A DNA stretch of 64,000 nucleotides, from positions 1,674,001 to 1,738,000 of the forward strand of contig NZ_CP102332.1 in NCBI RefSeq assembly GCF_024600715.1, written 5' to 3'. This stretch comes from Streptomyces changanensis (GTDB lineage: Bacteria > Actinomycetota > Actinomycetes > Streptomycetales > Streptomycetaceae). Positions 41,896 through 51,621 of the stretch are shown piece by piece (position 1 is the first letter of the stretch; every line of letters starts with the position of its first letter). The translations under genes and the position numbers were made by a program. The notes under the pieces were generated by a model. The model was not told the origin of the DNA, did not search any database, and was given only the letters and a program-made list of their open reading frames with translations.

Positions 41896-42837
41896 CTACC
41901 GGTAGTCGTCGGCGGTGGCGTCCTTGCCCCCGTGGACGACCTCGATGAAGTACGCCCAGCCGTCCGGCTGCGACCCGTCGGCGTCGGTGAAGCCGTACTC
42001 GCGGGCGAGCTGGCCGCTGGAGAGGGACCGGCCGTTCCACCGGTGCCGCTCGGGGTCGGCGGCGAGCGCGGCGACCGCCCGGCCGACGTACACCGGTGAC
42101 TCGGCGATGGCGAAGTGCGGCTCGTCGGCGAGGGCGTCGCGCCAATTCTCCTCACCTACGCCGTAGTGGTCGAGCATCGCCTCGGAGCGCAGGTAGCCGG
42201 GGGTGAGCGCCACGGCCGTGGCGCCGACCTCCTTGAGGTCCTCGCCCAGCGCGAACGCCATGCGCAGCGGGGCGTACTTGGCGAGGTCGAAGTAGAAGTT
42301 CTCCCGGAAGCGCGTGTTGTACTCGGCCGTCCCGTCCGTCATCTCCACGACGAGCCCGCCCGGGTTGCGGATGAGGAGGGGCAGGGCGCAGCTGCTGGTG
42401 ATGGCGTGGCTGCGGATGCCGAGGTCCAGCATGCGCAGGCCCTGGTCGAGGTCGGTCTCCCACATCTTCTTGCCCCACGGGATGAGGTGGTCGCCGCCCC
42501 ACAGGCCGTTGACGAGGACGTCGAGCCGGCCCCGCTCCTCGTCGATGCGGGCGACGAGCGCGCGCACCTGTTCGGGCCGCAGGTGGTCGACCGGTACGGC
42601 GATGCCCTCGCCGCCCGCGGCGGTGACGAGCTCGGCCGTCTCCTCGATGGTCTCGGTGGGCCGGCCCACCTCGCTGGCGTGGGTGCGGGTGGTGCGTCCG
42701 GTGGCGTAGACGGTGGCGCCCGCGGCGCCGAGCTGGACGGCGATGGCGCGTCCCGCGCCCCGCGTGGCCCCGGCCACGAGGGCGACGGTTCCGGTGAGCG
42801 GGCGCGTCTGCTGGTGGTCGATGTCGCTGGTGGTCAT
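41896..42837 (-). CDS. SDR-family oxidoreductase
   Basis: 313 aa. The cofactor motif is ALVAGATRGAGRAIAV (TGxxxGxG type), followed by TGRTTRTHASE, suggesting NADP. LDVLVNGLWGGD is the NNAG-like strand, and the catalytic Tyr/Lys is probably in the FYFDLAKYAPLRM region (YxxxK is not textbook). The C-terminal part contains RWNGRSLSSGQLAREYGFTD. Longer than classical SDRs (~250 aa). Substrate unknown. The ATG at 42837 starts MTTSDIDHQQTRPLTG; no ribosome binding site is evident. Confidence 0.85.
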   Translation of the reverse strand: MTTSDIDHQQTRPLTGTVALVAGATRGAGRAIAVQLGAAGATVYATGRTTRTHASEVGRPTETIEETAELVTAAGGEGIAVPVDHLRPEQVRALVARIDEERGRLDVLVNGLWGGDHLIPWGKKMWETDLDQGLRMLDLGIRSHAITSSCALPLLIRNPGGLVVEMTDGTAEYNTRFRENFYFDLAKYAPLRMAFALGEDLKEVGATAVALTPGYLRSEAMLDHYGVGEENWRDALADEPHFAIAESPVYVGRAVAALAADPERHRWNGRSLSSGQLAREYGFTDADGSQPDGWAYFIEVVHGGKDATADDYR

Positions 42838-43057
42838 GGGACGACCGTCGCACGCAAAGGCGACATCTCCTGTCCGGTATTCGCCCCGGTTCCCTCCGGT
42901 GGCCGTTGACGGATCCCGGCGGCCCGGACGACCCGCGGCGGCCGCTCGCGGATCCCCGGCGGCCCCGCGGCTCGCCGGCGGCGCCCCGTTCCCGACCCTC
43001 CCGTTCCGCCCGCCCCGGCGTGCGCCGTCCCCCGGCACACCGGATGCTGGTCCCGTG

Positions 43058-43576
43058 ATGGACGAGACGGAGTTCTGGGAGATCGTCGACTCGACCCGCG
43101 AGGCCGCCGAGGGCGACCCCGAGGACCACGCCGAGCTGCTCGTGGAGCGGCTGGTGCGGCTCGACCCCGACTCCGTGCTCGACTTCGCCCGCCACTTCGA
43201 GGTCCGCTACAACCGCGCGTACACGTGGGACCTGTGGGCCGCCGCGGCGGTCCTGCTGGGCGGCGCGGGCGACGAGGCGTTCGACTACTTCCGGTGCTGG
43301 CTGATCGGCCAGGGCCGGGAGGTGTTCGAGGGCGCGGTCCACGACGCGGAGGCGCTCGCGGAGCTGCTGGAGGACTTCGACCCGGAGCTCGACGGGGACG
43401 GCGAGGAGCTGGGGTACGCGGCGGACGAGGCGTACGAGCAGCTCACCGGTACGGACGCACCCGACCTGGGGATCCCGCCGCAGCCGGCGGACCCGGCGGG
43501 CGAGCCGCTCGACGTGGACGACGACACGGCGCTGGCGGGACGGCTGCCGCGGCTGTGGGACCGCTTCGGCGGCTGA
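43058..43576 (+). CDS. DUF4240 domain protein
   Basis: 172 aa, strongly acidic, beginning MDETEFWEIVDSTREAAEGD. The family pattern continues with LDFARHFEVRYNRAYTWDLW and FDYFRCWLIGQGREVFEGAV. Soluble, probably cytoplasmic; function unknown, though such proteins often look like immunity or regulatory partners. An in-frame GTG at 43055 directly before the ATG is also possible, since GATGCT lies 6 nt before that GTG in leaderless geometry. The C-terminal tail (DLGIPPQPADPAGEPLDVDD) is low complexity. Confidence 0.85.
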   Translation: MDETEFWEIVDSTREAAEGDPEDHAELLVERLVRLDPDSVLDFARHFEVRYNRAYTWDLWAAAAVLLGGAGDEAFDYFRCWLIGQGREVFEGAVHDAEALAELLEDFDPELDGDGEELGYAADEAYEQLTGTDAPDLGIPPQPADPAGEPLDVDDDTALAGRLPRLWDRFGG

Positions 43577-43588
43577 CCGGCGCCCCAC

Positions 43589-43635
43589 GGGGGTTCGGCG
43601 GCCGGGCCGCGGCTGCGGGGGTTCGGCGGCCGGGC
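43589..43635. repeat. 19-bp direct repeat, two copies
   Basis: GGGGGTTCGGCGGCCGGGC at 43589-43607 and 43617-43635, between the convergent DUF4240 and GNAT genes. Confidence 0.65.
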
Positions 43636-43636
43636 G

Positions 43637-44131
43637 TCAGGGGGTGAGGGCGCGGCCCATGAAGACGTCGTCGACGTACGCGCCGCCCAACAGGAACTCC
43701 CCGGGCAGGACGCCCTCGACCGCGAACCCCTCCGACTCGTACAGGGCGCGGGCGGGCTTGTTGTGGCCGAGGACGCGCAGGGTGATCCGGGTTGCCCCGC
43801 GGCGGCGCGCCTCGTCGCAGGCGGCGCGCAGCAATCCGCGGGCGAGCCCGCGCCCCCGGGCGGACTCCGCCACGACGAGGCCCTGCACCTGGCGCACGTG
43901 GGTGTTGCAGGCGAGCCGCGTGGCGAAGCCGATCCTGACGTATCCGACGGGGCCGTCGCCGAGGTCCGCGACGAGGTAGTCCTCCGGGCGGTGGTCGGCG
44001 TCGAAGAAGGGGTCGAACGGTGGCAGCGGGCGTGGCATGACGGCGTGGAGCGTGGACCACGTGTCGTGGTCGAGGCGGCTGAGCGCGTCGGCGTCCGAGG
44101 GGCGCGCGGGGCGTATCGGGGAGGGCGTCAT
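43637..44131 (-). CDS. GNAT-family N-acetyltransferase
   Basis: 164 aa from the ATG at 44131 (a GTG three codons upstream at 44140 is also possible). The acetyl-CoA loop is VVAESARGRGLARGLLRAAC and the C-terminal strand GHNKPARALYESEGFAVEG, both typical of GNAT. Substrate not predictable. It is divergent from the epimerase-like gene, with only ~35 bp between starts, so leaderless transcription in both directions is likely. Confidence 0.9.
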   Translation of the reverse strand: MTPSPIRPARPSDADALSRLDHDTWSTLHAVMPRPLPPFDPFFDADHRPEDYLVADLGDGPVGYVRIGFATRLACNTHVRQVQGLVVAESARGRGLARGLLRAACDEARRRGATRITLRVLGHNKPARALYESEGFAVEGVLPGEFLLGGAYVDDVFMGRALTP

Positions 44132-44165
44132 GGGCGTCACTGTGCCACGCGGGCAGGATGGGGTC

Positions 44166-45116
44166 ATGTCTCCTTCCCGCCCGGGCCCCTCGCCCGCCCC
44201 ACCCCCGCCCGCGTCGCCCCCGGCCCGCTCCCGCGTCGCCGTCACGGGCGCCGGCGGACTGATCGGTTCCGCCCTGGTGCGCTCCCTGCGGGCGGACGGG
44301 CACGAGGTCGTCCGGCTGGTCCGCGGGCCCGCACGCGGCGCGGACGAGGTCGCGTGGGATCCGCGGCGCCGGTACGTCGACGTGTCGGGCCTCGCCGGGT
44401 GCGACGCCGTCGTGCACCTGGCGGGCGCGGGGGTGGGCGAGCGGCGCTGGACGGAGGCGTACAAGCGCGAGATCCGCGACAGCCGGGTGCTCGGCACGGC
44501 CGCCGTCGCGGAGGCGGTGGCGTCGCTGGACGAACCGCCGAAGGTCCTCGTGTGCGGGTCGGCGCTCGGCTACTACGGCGACACCGGGGCGCGCGCCGTG
44601 GACGAGTCAGCGCCGGCGGGCGACGGGTTCCTGCCGTCGGTGTGCGTGGAGTGGGAGGCGGCGGCCGCGCCGGCCGAGGAGGCCGGGATCCGCGTCGCGT
44701 ACGCCCGGACCGGCCTGGTGGTCGCCAGGGAGGGCGGCGCGTGGGGGCGGCTGTTCCCGTTGTTCCGCGCGGGCCTCGGGGGCCGCCTCGGGCACGGGCG
44801 CCAGTACTGGAGCTTCATCGCCCTGCACGACGAGGTGGCGGCGCTGCGGCACCTCGTCGACACGCCGGGGCTCGCCGGGCCGGTGAACCTGACCGCCCCG
44901 GAGCCGGTGACGAACCGCGAGGTGACGGAGGCGATGAGCCGGGTCCTGCGCCGCCCGGCGTTCCTGCACGTCCCCGCGCCCGCCCTGCGGATCGCCCTCG
45001 GTGACTTCGCCGCCGACGTCCTGGGCAGCCAGCGGGTGCTGCCGGGGCGCCTGCTGGGGACGGGCTTCCGCTTCGCCTTCCCGACGGTGGACGCGGCGAT
45101 CCGCGCGGCGGCGTGA
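44166..45116 (+). CDS. TIGR01777-family NAD-dependent epimerase-like protein
   Basis: 316 aa. A Pro/Ser-rich N-terminus (1-22) precedes the dinucleotide motif VAVTGAGGLIGSALVRSL. LVCGSALGYYGDTGARAVDE and GGRLGHGRQYWSFIALHDEV are family-specific. The C-terminal DUF1731 segment reads GSQRVLPGRLLGTGFRFAFP. Relatives include SulA-type cell-division-linked proteins, with no firm enzymatic role. CAGGAT lies 6 nt before the ATG. Confidence 0.9.
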   Translation: MSPSRPGPSPAPPPPASPPARSRVAVTGAGGLIGSALVRSLRADGHEVVRLVRGPARGADEVAWDPRRRYVDVSGLAGCDAVVHLAGAGVGERRWTEAYKREIRDSRVLGTAAVAEAVASLDEPPKVLVCGSALGYYGDTGARAVDESAPAGDGFLPSVCVEWEAAAAPAEEAGIRVAYARTGLVVAREGGAWGRLFPLFRAGLGGRLGHGRQYWSFIALHDEVAALRHLVDTPGLAGPVNLTAPEPVTNREVTEAMSRVLRRPAFLHVPAPALRIALGDFAADVLGSQRVLPGRLLGTGFRFAFPTVDAAIRAAA

Positions 45117-45750
45117 CGCCCGCGCACCCGGTGCCGGGCCCGGGCGTGACCCCGCCCCCTGGCGTACCCGGCACCCCGGCGGCGTGAGGCCGCACCCGGC
45201 ACCCGGCGGGCGTGCCCGGCGCACCCGGCACCCGGCCGGCGCACCCGGCACCCCGGCGGGCGTGCCCGGCGCACCCGGCGCCCCGGCACCCGACGGGCAG
45301 GACGCCGCCTCCGGGGCCCGGGGGCGGGATCCGGCCGTGCGCCGGGGCGGGACGCCCGCCGGGTCAAACGGGGCGGAGGAGCCCGCCGCGGGGCCGTCCA
45401 CCCCGGTACGCCCCGGCCGCCGTCCGTGGGCGGGCCCCGGTGACGCGGGCCTGCCGGGCGGCCGGAGGGACAATCGGTAGGAGGACCCGGCGCCGGGGAC
45501 GTCCGTCCGCGCGGTCCGCCCGCTTCCGGCCGCCGCGCGGGAAGGGCTCGTGCGGCGCCGCCCACGGGGCAGTACGTGTGTGCGACCTCCGTGCTTCGGT
45601 GTCCCCCCGTGCGCGCGACTGCCCCCCGCCGCAGGAGCGCCCTACGCTCGGGTGCCGCTCGGGACGCCGTTGTCCCGAACTCGGGCATTCCGGGGGCCTG
45701 TCCAGGGCATGAGCCACCCACGCACCGAACCGTCACCCGGGGAGGGTCAC
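45117..45750. other. Gene-free region with CACCCGGC repeats
   Basis: 634 bases. From about 45165 to 45300 the units GCACCCGGCACCC and GGCGGGCGTGCCCGGC recur several times. Beyond that the sequence is G/C-rich without a credible gene, ending in the GGGAGG ribosome binding site of the FAD protein. Confidence 0.55.
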
Positions 45751-47046
45751 GTGCTCAGTACCGCAGATCACGCGGACGTCGTCATCGTCGGAGCCGGGCT
45801 CGCGGGTCTCGCCGCGGCCCACCACCTGACCAGCGCCGGACTCGAGGTCCGGGTGCTGGAGGCCGCCCCGCACGTCGGCGGGCGAATGGCCACCGACCAC
45901 GTCGACGGGTTCCGTCTGGACCACGTCGCACAGTTGCTCAACACCTCCTACCTGGAGCCGCACCGCGCGGCGGGCATGGACACCGGTGACCTGCGCCGCT
46001 TCCAGCCGGGGGTGCTGGTGCACAGCGCCGGCCGGCTGCACCGCACCGGTGAGGTGCGGGGCGGCGCCCGGTCCGCGCTGACCCGCGCCCGGGCCCTGGC
46101 GGGCGGCCCGCGCCCGCTGGACCAGGCGCGTCTCGGCGCCTCGCTCGCCCGGCTCGCCGGGACGCCGACCGAGCGGCTGCTCGCCCGCCGCGAGCGGTCC
46201 GCGCTGGAGGCCCTGGCGGCCCGCGGGCTGCCGCCGCGGACGGTCACCACGTTCCTGCGCCCGCTGCTGACCGCCCTGCTCTGCGACCCGGACCTCACCA
46301 CATCGAGCCGGTGCGCCGACCTCACGCTGCGCTCCTTCGCCCGCGGGCGGCTGTGCGTCCCGGCCGGCGGGGCGGCCGAGCTGCCGGAACGGATGGCGGC
46401 CACGCTGCCGCCCGGGACGGTACGGACGGGCGTGCGGGTGAAGGACGCCTCCATCAGCCGCGTCCTCACGGCCGAGCACGGCGAGTTCGCCTGCCGCTCC
46501 CTGGTCGTGGCGACCGGTGCCCGGGCCGCCGCCGAACTGCTGCCCGGACTGCGCGTGCCGGAGTTCCACCCGGTGACGGTGCTGCACCACACGGCCCCGG
46601 TGACGCCGCTGGCCGCCCCGGCGCTCGTCCTGGACGCCGACCGGTCGGGGCCCGTGTCGCACACGGCGGTGATGAGCGAGGTCGACCCGTCGCGCGCGCC
46701 GGCCGGCCGGGTGCTGGTCACCTCCACGGTCCTGGGCACTCCCCCGGACGACCTGGACGCCCGGACCAGGCGGCACCTGGCGGGGCTGTACGGCACGGGG
46801 ACCGGCGACTGGGAGCTGCTGGCCGTCCGCCACGACCCGGAGGCCGTCCCGGCCATGCCGGCCCCGCACGACCTGCGCCGGCCGGTGCGGCTGCTGGCGG
46901 GCCTGTACGTGTGCGGCGACCACCGCGACGTGAGCACCCCGCAGGGCGCCCTCCACTCGGGCCACCGCGCGGCCCAGGCGATCCTCCGGGACCTCGGCAT
47001 GCCGCCGGCCAAGCTGTCCGGCCGGCTGGAGGCGGCGGCCGCCTGA
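45751..47046 (+). CDS. FAD-dependent oxidoreductase (protoporphyrinogen oxidase/phytoene desaturase-like)
   Basis: 431 aa from the GTG at 45751, chosen because GGGAGG lies 6 nt before it; an ATG at 45709 would add a Pro-rich leader. The FAD-binding VVIVGAGLAGLAAAHHL and RVLEAAPHVGGRMATD mark the amine-oxidase-like family; the C-terminal GLYVCGDHRDVSTPQGALHSGHRAAQAI is the second FAD contact. Substrate unknown, perhaps a lipophilic amine or terpenoid. Isolated gene ended by an unusual repeat-terminator. Confidence 0.88.
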   Translation: MLSTADHADVVIVGAGLAGLAAAHHLTSAGLEVRVLEAAPHVGGRMATDHVDGFRLDHVAQLLNTSYLEPHRAAGMDTGDLRRFQPGVLVHSAGRLHRTGEVRGGARSALTRARALAGGPRPLDQARLGASLARLAGTPTERLLARRERSALEALAARGLPPRTVTTFLRPLLTALLCDPDLTTSSRCADLTLRSFARGRLCVPAGGAAELPERMAATLPPGTVRTGVRVKDASISRVLTAEHGEFACRSLVVATGARAAAELLPGLRVPEFHPVTVLHHTAPVTPLAAPALVLDADRSGPVSHTAVMSEVDPSRAPAGRVLVTSTVLGTPPDDLDARTRRHLAGLYGTGTGDWELLAVRHDPEAVPAMPAPHDLRRPVRLLAGLYVCGDHRDVSTPQGALHSGHRAAQAILRDLGMPPAKLSGRLEAAAA

Positions 47047-47134
47047 CGCCCACGCCCGAACCACCGAGCGCCGCCCGACCACCGGGCCCGGGGTCACCAC
47101 CGGTCCCGGGGCCGCGCGGGACCACCGTGGCTCG

Positions 47135-47246
47135 GCCCGCCGTACGGGCAGGGCCCGTGCCAGCCCGCCGTACGGGCAGGGCCCGTGCCAGCCCGCCGTA
47201 CGGGCAGGGCCCGTGCCAGCCCGCCGTACGGGCAGGGCCCGTGCCC
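47135..47246. repeat. Four tandem copies of a 28-bp unit
   Basis: The unit begins GCCCGCCGTACGGGCAGGGC and repeats with exact 28-bp period at 47135, 47163, 47191 and 47219. Each copy contains most of the left arm of the adjoining terminator. Confidence 0.9.
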
Positions 47247-47272
47247 CGGTCTTCCGGGGCACGGGCCCTGCC
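47231..47272. terminator. 19-bp perfect terminator hairpin built on the last repeat
   Basis: GGCAGGGCCCGTGCCCCGG (47231-47249) and its exact complement (47254-47272) flank a TCTT loop. It separates the convergent FAD gene and the split regulator. Confidence 0.85.
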
Positions 47273-47310
47273 GGCCGCTGTCGGCGACCGCGCGTGCCGC
47301 GGCTCCTCCC

Positions 47311-47378
47311 CCGCCCTCCCGTCCGGCCCGCCCTCCCGTCCGGCCCGCCCTCCCGTCCGGCCCGCCCTCCCGTCCGGC
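47311..47378. repeat. Four tandem copies of a 17-bp unit
   Basis: CCGCCCTCCCGTCCGGC repeats at 47311, 47328, 47345 and 47362 without change, in the same gene-free stretch (47047-47439). Confidence 0.85.
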
Positions 47379-47439
47379 CGTCCGGCCCGTCCGCCCGCCC
47401 GGCGCGGTGTGCGTCGCGGGTGCCGGGCACCGCCGGCGG

Positions 47440-49145
47440 CTACCCGATGGCGGCCACCCGGTCCCGGTAGGTCCGGACGGCCGCCGCCTCCCGGTACGGC
47501 TCCAGCCGCCGCTCGAAGTCGCGCACGTACTCCACCGCGCGGGCCGAGCGCATCTCGGACGCCTGCTGGGCGGCCTCCGCGCCCAGCGCACACGCCTGGT
47601 CGAGCTCGCCGAGGCCGAGCCGGGCGCCCGCGAGGACGACCCGGCAGAAGGCCCGGCTGCGCGCGTACCCGGTGGGGTACAGCTGGAGCGCGCGCTCCGC
47701 GTGCTGCGCGGCGGCCCGGAACTGCTGGAGGTCCCGGTGGCAGTGCGCGAACTCGTCCGCGAGCTGCGCCTCGTCGAAGGGGCGCGCCCAGTGCGGCACG
47801 TCCTCGCCGGGGCGGGCGCCCTCCAGGGCCCGCTCGGCGCGCACGAGCGAGGCGGTGCAGGCCCGTACCTCGCCGAGCACGGCGTGGCCGCGCGCCTCGA
47901 CGGCGTGCAGCAGCGCCTGGACGGCGGGCGGCGCCGACGCGCCGACGCCCTGCTGGGCGACGCGCGCCAGCTGCACGGCCTCACGGCCGTGGCCGAGGTA
48001 GACGGCCTGGCGGCTCATGGTGACCAGGACGTACGAGCCGTACGCGCGGTCGCCGGCCGCCTGGGAGAGCCGCAGGGACTGCACGAAGTACCGCTGGGCG
48101 AGGCCGTGCGCGGCGATGTCGTACGACGTCCACCCGGCCAGCCGCGTCAGGTCCGCGGCCGCGCCGAAGAGCCGTCGCCCGGTGGTCTCGCCGTAGCTGC
48201 CGCGCAGCATGGGTTCGGCCTCGTGCTCCAGGTACCGGACGAGGGCCTGCCGGGCGTGGCCACCGCCGTACGCGTGGTCGAGCGTGCGGAACAGCTCGGC
48301 CACCGAGCGGAGGGCGGCGATGTCCCCGCCGGTGACCCGCTGGCCGGGGCCGCGCTCGGTGCCGCGCTGGCGGGGCACGCAGGCCACGGCGGGGCCGGCG
48401 GGCCCGGGCGCGCCGGGTCTGCCGGGCGCGCCCCCGGGGCCGGGGCCCCCGGGACCGCCCTGCGGGCCCCGGCCCGGTGGACCACCGGTGCCCCCCGGAC
48501 CGCCCGGTCCACCGGGGCCGACGGGTGCCGCGGGCGCTCCGGTGCCCGCGGGGGTGCCGGGGGTGCCGCGCCGCGCGCCGCGGGCGGGCGGCCCTGCGGG
48601 GGTACCCGGCCGCCCGCGGGTGGGGCGCCCGGTGCGGCCTGCCCGCCCGGTGGACCGCCGGCCGGGTGGGGCGCGCGGGGGCCGGACTCGCCGCGGCCGA
48701 CGCGCTCGTCGGCGCGGCCGATCAGCCAGTCCCGGCTGGGGACGACCAGCCCCGCCGGGGTGAAGGCGATCTTCCGCAGCTCGGCGTGGCTGCCGGAGTC
48801 CTTGCGCCACAGCCCGCTGACGATGTCGACCGCCTCTTCGGGCGTGGCGGCGAACTCCAGGCCGGCGTAGACCGGCGCGCAGGCGTCGAGCCCGAGGTCC
48901 TGGGCGGACAGCCGCCGCCCCAGGCGGCGGGTGAACACCTCGGCGATCAGGGCGGGGGTGGTGCCGCGCGGCTGCTGACCGCGCAGCCAGCGGGTGACCG
49001 AGGTCTTGTCGTAGCGGAGGTCGAGTCCGTGCTCGAGTCCGAGCTGATCCACCCGTCTGGCAAGACCTGCGTTGGAGAACCCGGCTTCCGCGATCAGTGC
49101 GGCGAGCTGGCGGTTGGGGTTGCGCTGCGGGGGTCGATCCGTCAT
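47440..49145 (-). pseudogene. HTH/TPR-type regulator split by a -1 frameshift
   Basis: The N-terminal part starts at the ATG 49145 (MTDRPPQRNPNRQLAALIAE) and carries an XRE-like DNA-binding region (FSNAGLARRVDQLG, YDKTSVTRWLRGQQP), then AELRKIAFTPAGLVVPSRDWLIG. The C-terminal part, helical repeats like TPRs (AALRSVAELFRTLDHAYGGG to RDRVAAIG), is in another frame. The frames cross in a Gly/Pro/Ala linker near 48545-48605, where three GGGGG runs occur (48550, 48559, 48598). Unshifted, the product would be 332 aa with a nonsense tail; repaired, about 568 aa. I recall a homologous single-frame regulator next to lipB in Streptomyces. Either a real mutation or a homopolymer sequencing error. Confidence 0.8.
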
Positions 49146-49425
49146 CAGCTGTGCGGTCTCCTGCCTTCCGGGCCGGGGTGCAGCCCCCTTGGAACGGCGC
49201 GAATTTAACCGTCGCCGACGCCGATACCGCCACCTTCGCCCCACATTCATCCGATCGTGTGAGGATTGGGGGTGGCGCTGACGGGCAGGGCGGCGCCGCG
49301 GCGGGCGGTCCCCCGGGGGTGCCGGACGGGCCCGTTCCGGCGCCCCAACCCTGCCCGGTCGGCCTCCCGGCCCCGCCCGTACAGTGGCAGGGGCGTGGGA
49401 CGCGCTTTTCTAGGGAGACGGTGCC

Positions 49426-50277
49426 GTGAGTGAGCTGCGATTCGTCCATCTGGGGTTCGGCGGGGACGCCGTGGAGTACCAGGAGGCGTGGGAGCGGCAG
49501 CGCGAGGTCCACGCCGCCCGCTTCGCGGACGAGGCGCCGGACACCTGCCTGCTGCTGGAACACCAGCCCGTGTACACGGCGGGGCGGCGCACGGAGGAGA
49601 GCGAGCGCCCCCTGGACGGCACCCCGGTCGTGGACGTGGACCGCGGCGGCAAGATCACCTGGCACGGCCCCGGCCAGCTGGTGGGGTACCCGATCCTGAA
49701 GCTGCCCCGCCCGGTGGACGTGGTCGCGCACGTGCGCCGCCTGGAGGAGGCGCTGATCCGCACGGCGGCGGAGTTCGGCGTGGAGACCACCCGCGTCGAG
49801 GGGCGCAGCGGGGTCTGGGTACTGGGCGACCCGGTCGAGGAGCGGCCCGCGCTCGGCGGGCTGTCGCTGGACCTCGACCCCCGGCTCCAGGACGACGAGT
49901 TCGACCCGCGGCTGAACGGGCCCGAGTACGCCCCCTCCAACGCCGGCCAGCGGCGCGAGGACCGCAAGCTCGCGGCCATCGGGATCCGCGTCGCGAAGGG
50001 CGTCACCATGCACGGCTTCGCACTGAACGTGAACCCGGACAACACCTGGTTCGACCGGATCGTGCCGTGCGGCATCCGCGACGCGGGGGTGACGTCCCTC
50101 TCCGCCGAGCTGGGCCGCGACCTCACCATCGCGGAGGTCCTGCCCGTCGTGGAGCGGCACCTGCGGGACGTGCTGGAGAACGCCGAGCTCCGGCCGCGCG
50201 CGGTCGGCGACGCGGCCGACTACGCGGCCGGAAGGGCCGCGTCGGTACCGGCGGCCGAGGGGGCGGCGAGCGTCTGA
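49426..50277 (+). CDS. lipB: Octanoyltransferase LipB
   Basis: 283 aa. It moves octanoyl groups from acyl carrier protein to lipoyl domains. Motifs: [31 protein letters not shown], the catalytic Lys in [11 protein letters not shown] (K181) and Cys in [14 protein letters not shown] (C215). An insertion of about 45 residues (134-180, [20 protein letters not shown]) separates these from the N-terminal core compared with E. coli LipB. A long Ala-rich tail ends the protein. The GTG at 49426 follows AGGGAGACGGTGCC. LipA comes next, 118 nt on. Confidence 0.95.
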   Translation: MSELRFVHLGFGGDAVEYQEAWERQREVHAARFADEAPDTCLLLEHQPVYTAGRRTEESERPLDGTPVVDVDRGGKITWHGPGQLVGYPILKLPRPVDVVAHVRRLEEALIRTAAEFGVETTRVEGRSGVWVLGDPVEERPALGGLSLDLDPRLQDDEFDPRLNGPEYAPSNAGQRREDRKLAAIGIRVAKGVTMHGFALNVNPDNTWFDRIVPCGIRDAGVTSLSAELGRDLTIAEVLPVVERHLRDVLENAELRPRAVGDAADYAAGRAASVPAAEGAASV

Positions 50278-50395
50278 CCACCTCCCACCTGGGGGGAATG
50301 CGACCCACTGGCCCGAGGTTGGCCAGACGTAAGGCCGCACTTTTGACGGGCGTACCCTGGTGTTCGCCGAAGAATCGAAGCCGTAGGAGCCAGCC

Positions 50396-51388
50396 GTGTC
50401 CGCAGTCGCACCCGACGGACGCAAGATGCTGCGCCTGGAGGTCCGGAACAGCCAGACCCCCATCGAGCGCAAGCCCGAGTGGATCAAGACCCGGGCGAAG
50501 ATGGGCCCCGAGTACAACCAGCTGCAGAAGCTCGTCAAGAGCGAGGGCCTGCACACGGTCTGCCAGGAGGCGGGCTGCCCGAACATCTTCGAGTGCTGGG
50601 AGGACCGGGAGGCGACGTTCCTCATCGGTGGCGACCAGTGCACGCGGCGCTGCGACTTCTGCCAGATCGACACCGGCAAGCCGCAGGCCCTCGACCGGGA
50701 CGAACCCCGCCGCGTCGGCGAGTCCGTCGTCACGATGGACCTGAACTACGCCACGATCACCGGCGTCGCCCGCGACGACCTGGAGGACGGCGGCGCCTGG
50801 CTGTACGCGGAGACGGTGCGGCAGATCCACGCCATGACGGCGGGGCGCGAGGGCGGCCACACCAAGGTCGAGCTGCTCATCCCCGACTTCAACGCCGTCC
50901 CCGAGCAGCTGGCCGAGGTCTTCTCGTCCCGCCCCGAGGTGCTGGCGCACAACGTCGAGACCGTGCCGCGGATCTTCAAGCGCATCCGCCCCGGCTTCCG
51001 CTACGAGCGGTCGCTGGAGGTCATCACCAAGGCCCGCGAGGCCGGCCTCGTCACGAAGTCGAACCTCATCCTCGGCATGGGCGAGACCCGCGAGGAGGTC
51101 AGCGAGGCCCTGCGCGACCTGCACGAGGCGGGCTGCGAGCTGATCACCATCACGCAGTACCTGCGGCCGTCGGTCCGCCACCACCCCGTGGAGCGCTGGG
51201 TCAAGCCGCAGGAGTTCGTGGAGCTGAAGGAGGAGGCCGACGAGATCGGCTACTCCGGGGTCATGTCGGGCCCGCTGGTCCGTTCGTCGTACCGCGCCGG
51301 CCGGCTGTTCCAGCAGGCCATGGAGGCCCGCGGCGCGGCGGCGCGGCCCACCGCCGCACAGGCGGCCCCGGCGGCCCCCGCGGTGTGA
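50396..51388 (+). CDS. lipA: Lipoyl synthase LipA
   Basis: 330 aa. Radical-SAM enzyme inserting two sulfurs into octanoyl-lipoyl domains. The auxiliary cluster cysteines C56/C61/C67 are in [12 protein letters not shown] and the radical-SAM CxxxCxxC is CTRRCDFC (C82/C86/C89). Later motifs are [13 protein letters not shown] and [23 protein letters not shown] precedes the GTG at 50396. Its substrates include the two-lipoyl-domain E2 at 34863-36755. The C-terminus ends in an Ala/Pro-rich tail. Confidence 0.96.
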   Translation: MSAVAPDGRKMLRLEVRNSQTPIERKPEWIKTRAKMGPEYNQLQKLVKSEGLHTVCQEAGCPNIFECWEDREATFLIGGDQCTRRCDFCQIDTGKPQALDRDEPRRVGESVVTMDLNYATITGVARDDLEDGGAWLYAETVRQIHAMTAGREGGHTKVELLIPDFNAVPEQLAEVFSSRPEVLAHNVETVPRIFKRIRPGFRYERSLEVITKAREAGLVTKSNLILGMGETREEVSEALRDLHEAGCELITITQYLRPSVRHHPVERWVKPQEFVELKEEADEIGYSGVMSGPLVRSSYRAGRLFQQAMEARGAAARPTAAQAAPAAPAV

Positions 51389-51621
51389 CGTCCGGCACGG
51401 CCGGGGCGCCGGCCCGTACGCCCCGCCGCAGGTGGACGCCGGTGGCGGTGGCGCACGGGCGGCGCCCGGACGTCGCCGCCGTTTGACCGGCCGGACACGC
51501 GCTGGTAACACCAGTGGGTGACGATGGAGTCACGCACCGCCAGGGTCCGCCGCGCCTCCGCGGCACCCCCGGGCGCTCCCGCTCCACCCCATCCGCCCAC
51601 TCTCCGAGGGGGACAACCGAC

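Noticed and set aside
38034..42155. 1373-codon minus-strand frame over aceE and the WYL gene
   Set aside because: It spans several unrelated plus-strand genes, has skewed composition and no recognisable motif. High G+C makes long antisense frames common.
45117..45750. Small genes in the CACCCGGC repeat region
   Set aside because: Open frames follow the repeat in all phases and none carries a ribosome binding site with sensible protein content.
47135..47246. CRISPR-like array of 28-bp repeats
   Set aside because: The repeats are contiguous with no spacers, and no cas gene is nearby. It is a plain tandem repeat tied to a terminator arm.
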